A DNA stretch of 33,082 nt from contig JAGOSV010000023.1 of NCBI GenBank assembly GCA_018062105.1, positions 1 through 33,082 of the forward strand, read 5' to 3'. This DNA comes from Sterolibacterium sp. (GTDB taxonomy: Bacteria; Pseudomonadota; Gammaproteobacteria; Burkholderiales; Rhodocyclaceae). Of this stretch, positions 32,705 to 33,082 are shown in pieces. The position numbers and the translations under genes are program-made. Every line of letters starts with the position of its first letter. The first letter of the stretch is position 1. The notes beneath the pieces were generated by a model, which saw only the letters and a list, made by a program, of their open reading frames with translations, was not told the origin of the DNA and ran no database searches.

Positions 32705-33082
32705 CCGGTGCCCCACCCAGGGGAAAGCAAAAACCAGCAGCGCCTCACACCAGGCCGGACGGGTTTTCTCAAACCATCTCCACCGTGACATCACCCTCGG
32801 GTTCGACGGTGAATGAGGACATCACGAACGGGGACGGGATGACGGTGCATATCTTTGCCACGTTGGACGCGATTCTCTGGCGGTGGAGACAGGGGCAGAG
32901 AGGGCAACATAACATTCATCATGAATCAATGACATTGGCGTGATAATGAATTATTCCTGAATCCGTGACCACCCACTGCCATCCGCCCCTTGGCCTGAGT
33001 CGCTTGCGATGCTGCTCCCACCTGTGCTCATTTACCCGATTGCACTGCCTTTGCACCGCAATAACCGGCCGTATGTGCGCCC
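32705..33082. other. Terminal 378 bp with no supported gene
   Basis: No terminator-like hairpin with a T run follows lysS. A 48-codon minus-strand frame (about 32926 down to 32780) ends with a protein-like FTVEPEGDVTVEMV but has no ribosome binding site. An AT-richer patch at 32908-32960 contains the palindrome ATTCAT-c-ATGAAT (32914-32926), which may be an operator for a gene beyond the window. Confidence 0.4.

Noticed and set aside
32780-32926. A 48-codon minus-strand frame ending FTVEPEGDVTVEMV
   Set aside because: The end looks protein-like, but the start has no ribosome binding site and a stop sits immediately before the ATG. Kept only as a note in the terminal region.
32701-32943. An 80-codon plus-strand frame starting in an ATGA overlap with lysS
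   Set aside because: The overlap is suggestive, but the product has no recognisable fold or domain and the composition resembles intergenic sequence.

Overview
The window looks like a chromosomal segment of a GC-rich betaproteobacterium, probably Rhodocyclales-like and able to respire or detoxify nitrogen oxides. This is inferred from gene content (NnrS, paired DUF2249 proteins, NsrR-type Rrf2 regulator, orphan GspE ATPase, GreB/HtpG/RF3/LysS sequence types) and not from any search. No rRNA, tRNA, CRISPR array or intact insertion sequence was seen.

Layout. 1-4.0 kb: 3' part of a PAS-GAF-GGDEF-EAL protein (EAL intact, GGDEF degenerate), a minus-strand trio of MarR regulator plus two small Cys-rich proteins with a palindromic operator at the marR start, and a Yip1-like membrane protein, closed by a strong bidirectional terminator. 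4.1-11.5 kb: mostly minus-strand genes, namely an orphan GspE/PilB-type ATPase, htpG with a near-consensus heat-shock promoter, greB, and a Ser/Thr kinase-HDOD-GAF fusion. One small secreted protein on the plus strand has two 40-residue Cys repeats. 12-13 kb: a CBS-pair protein and an unrecognised Cys-containing protein.

13-18.2 kb is the most coherent block, a probable nitric-oxide-response island around an NsrR-like gene. One arm runs leftward (MIP18/PaaD-like protein, DUF2249, NnrS, FmdE-like protein). The other runs rightward (DUF2249, ferredoxin-NADP reductase-like flavoprotein, hemerythrin, cupin). Three 23-bp sites resembling the NsrR consensus lie in the two control regions.

18.4-25.9 kb: a tightly packed set of four exported proteins: MltD-like lytic transglycosylase with a histone-like basic tail, two tandem family-5 solute-binding proteins, and a signal-peptide-bearing M3 metallopeptidase. 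No ABC permease or ATPase accompanies them. 26-28.4 kb: a zinc-ribbon membrane protein and prfC (RF3).

28.4-31.1 kb is a decaying stretch: a repeat-dense, probably mobile-element-derived region, an mgtA pseudogene with two large internal deletions, and a pirin gene broken by a single in-frame TGA. The window ends with lysS and 378 bases without a supported gene. Short degenerate 9-10 bp tandem repeats recur between genes and inside signal-peptide or linker regions, apparently a signature of this genome.
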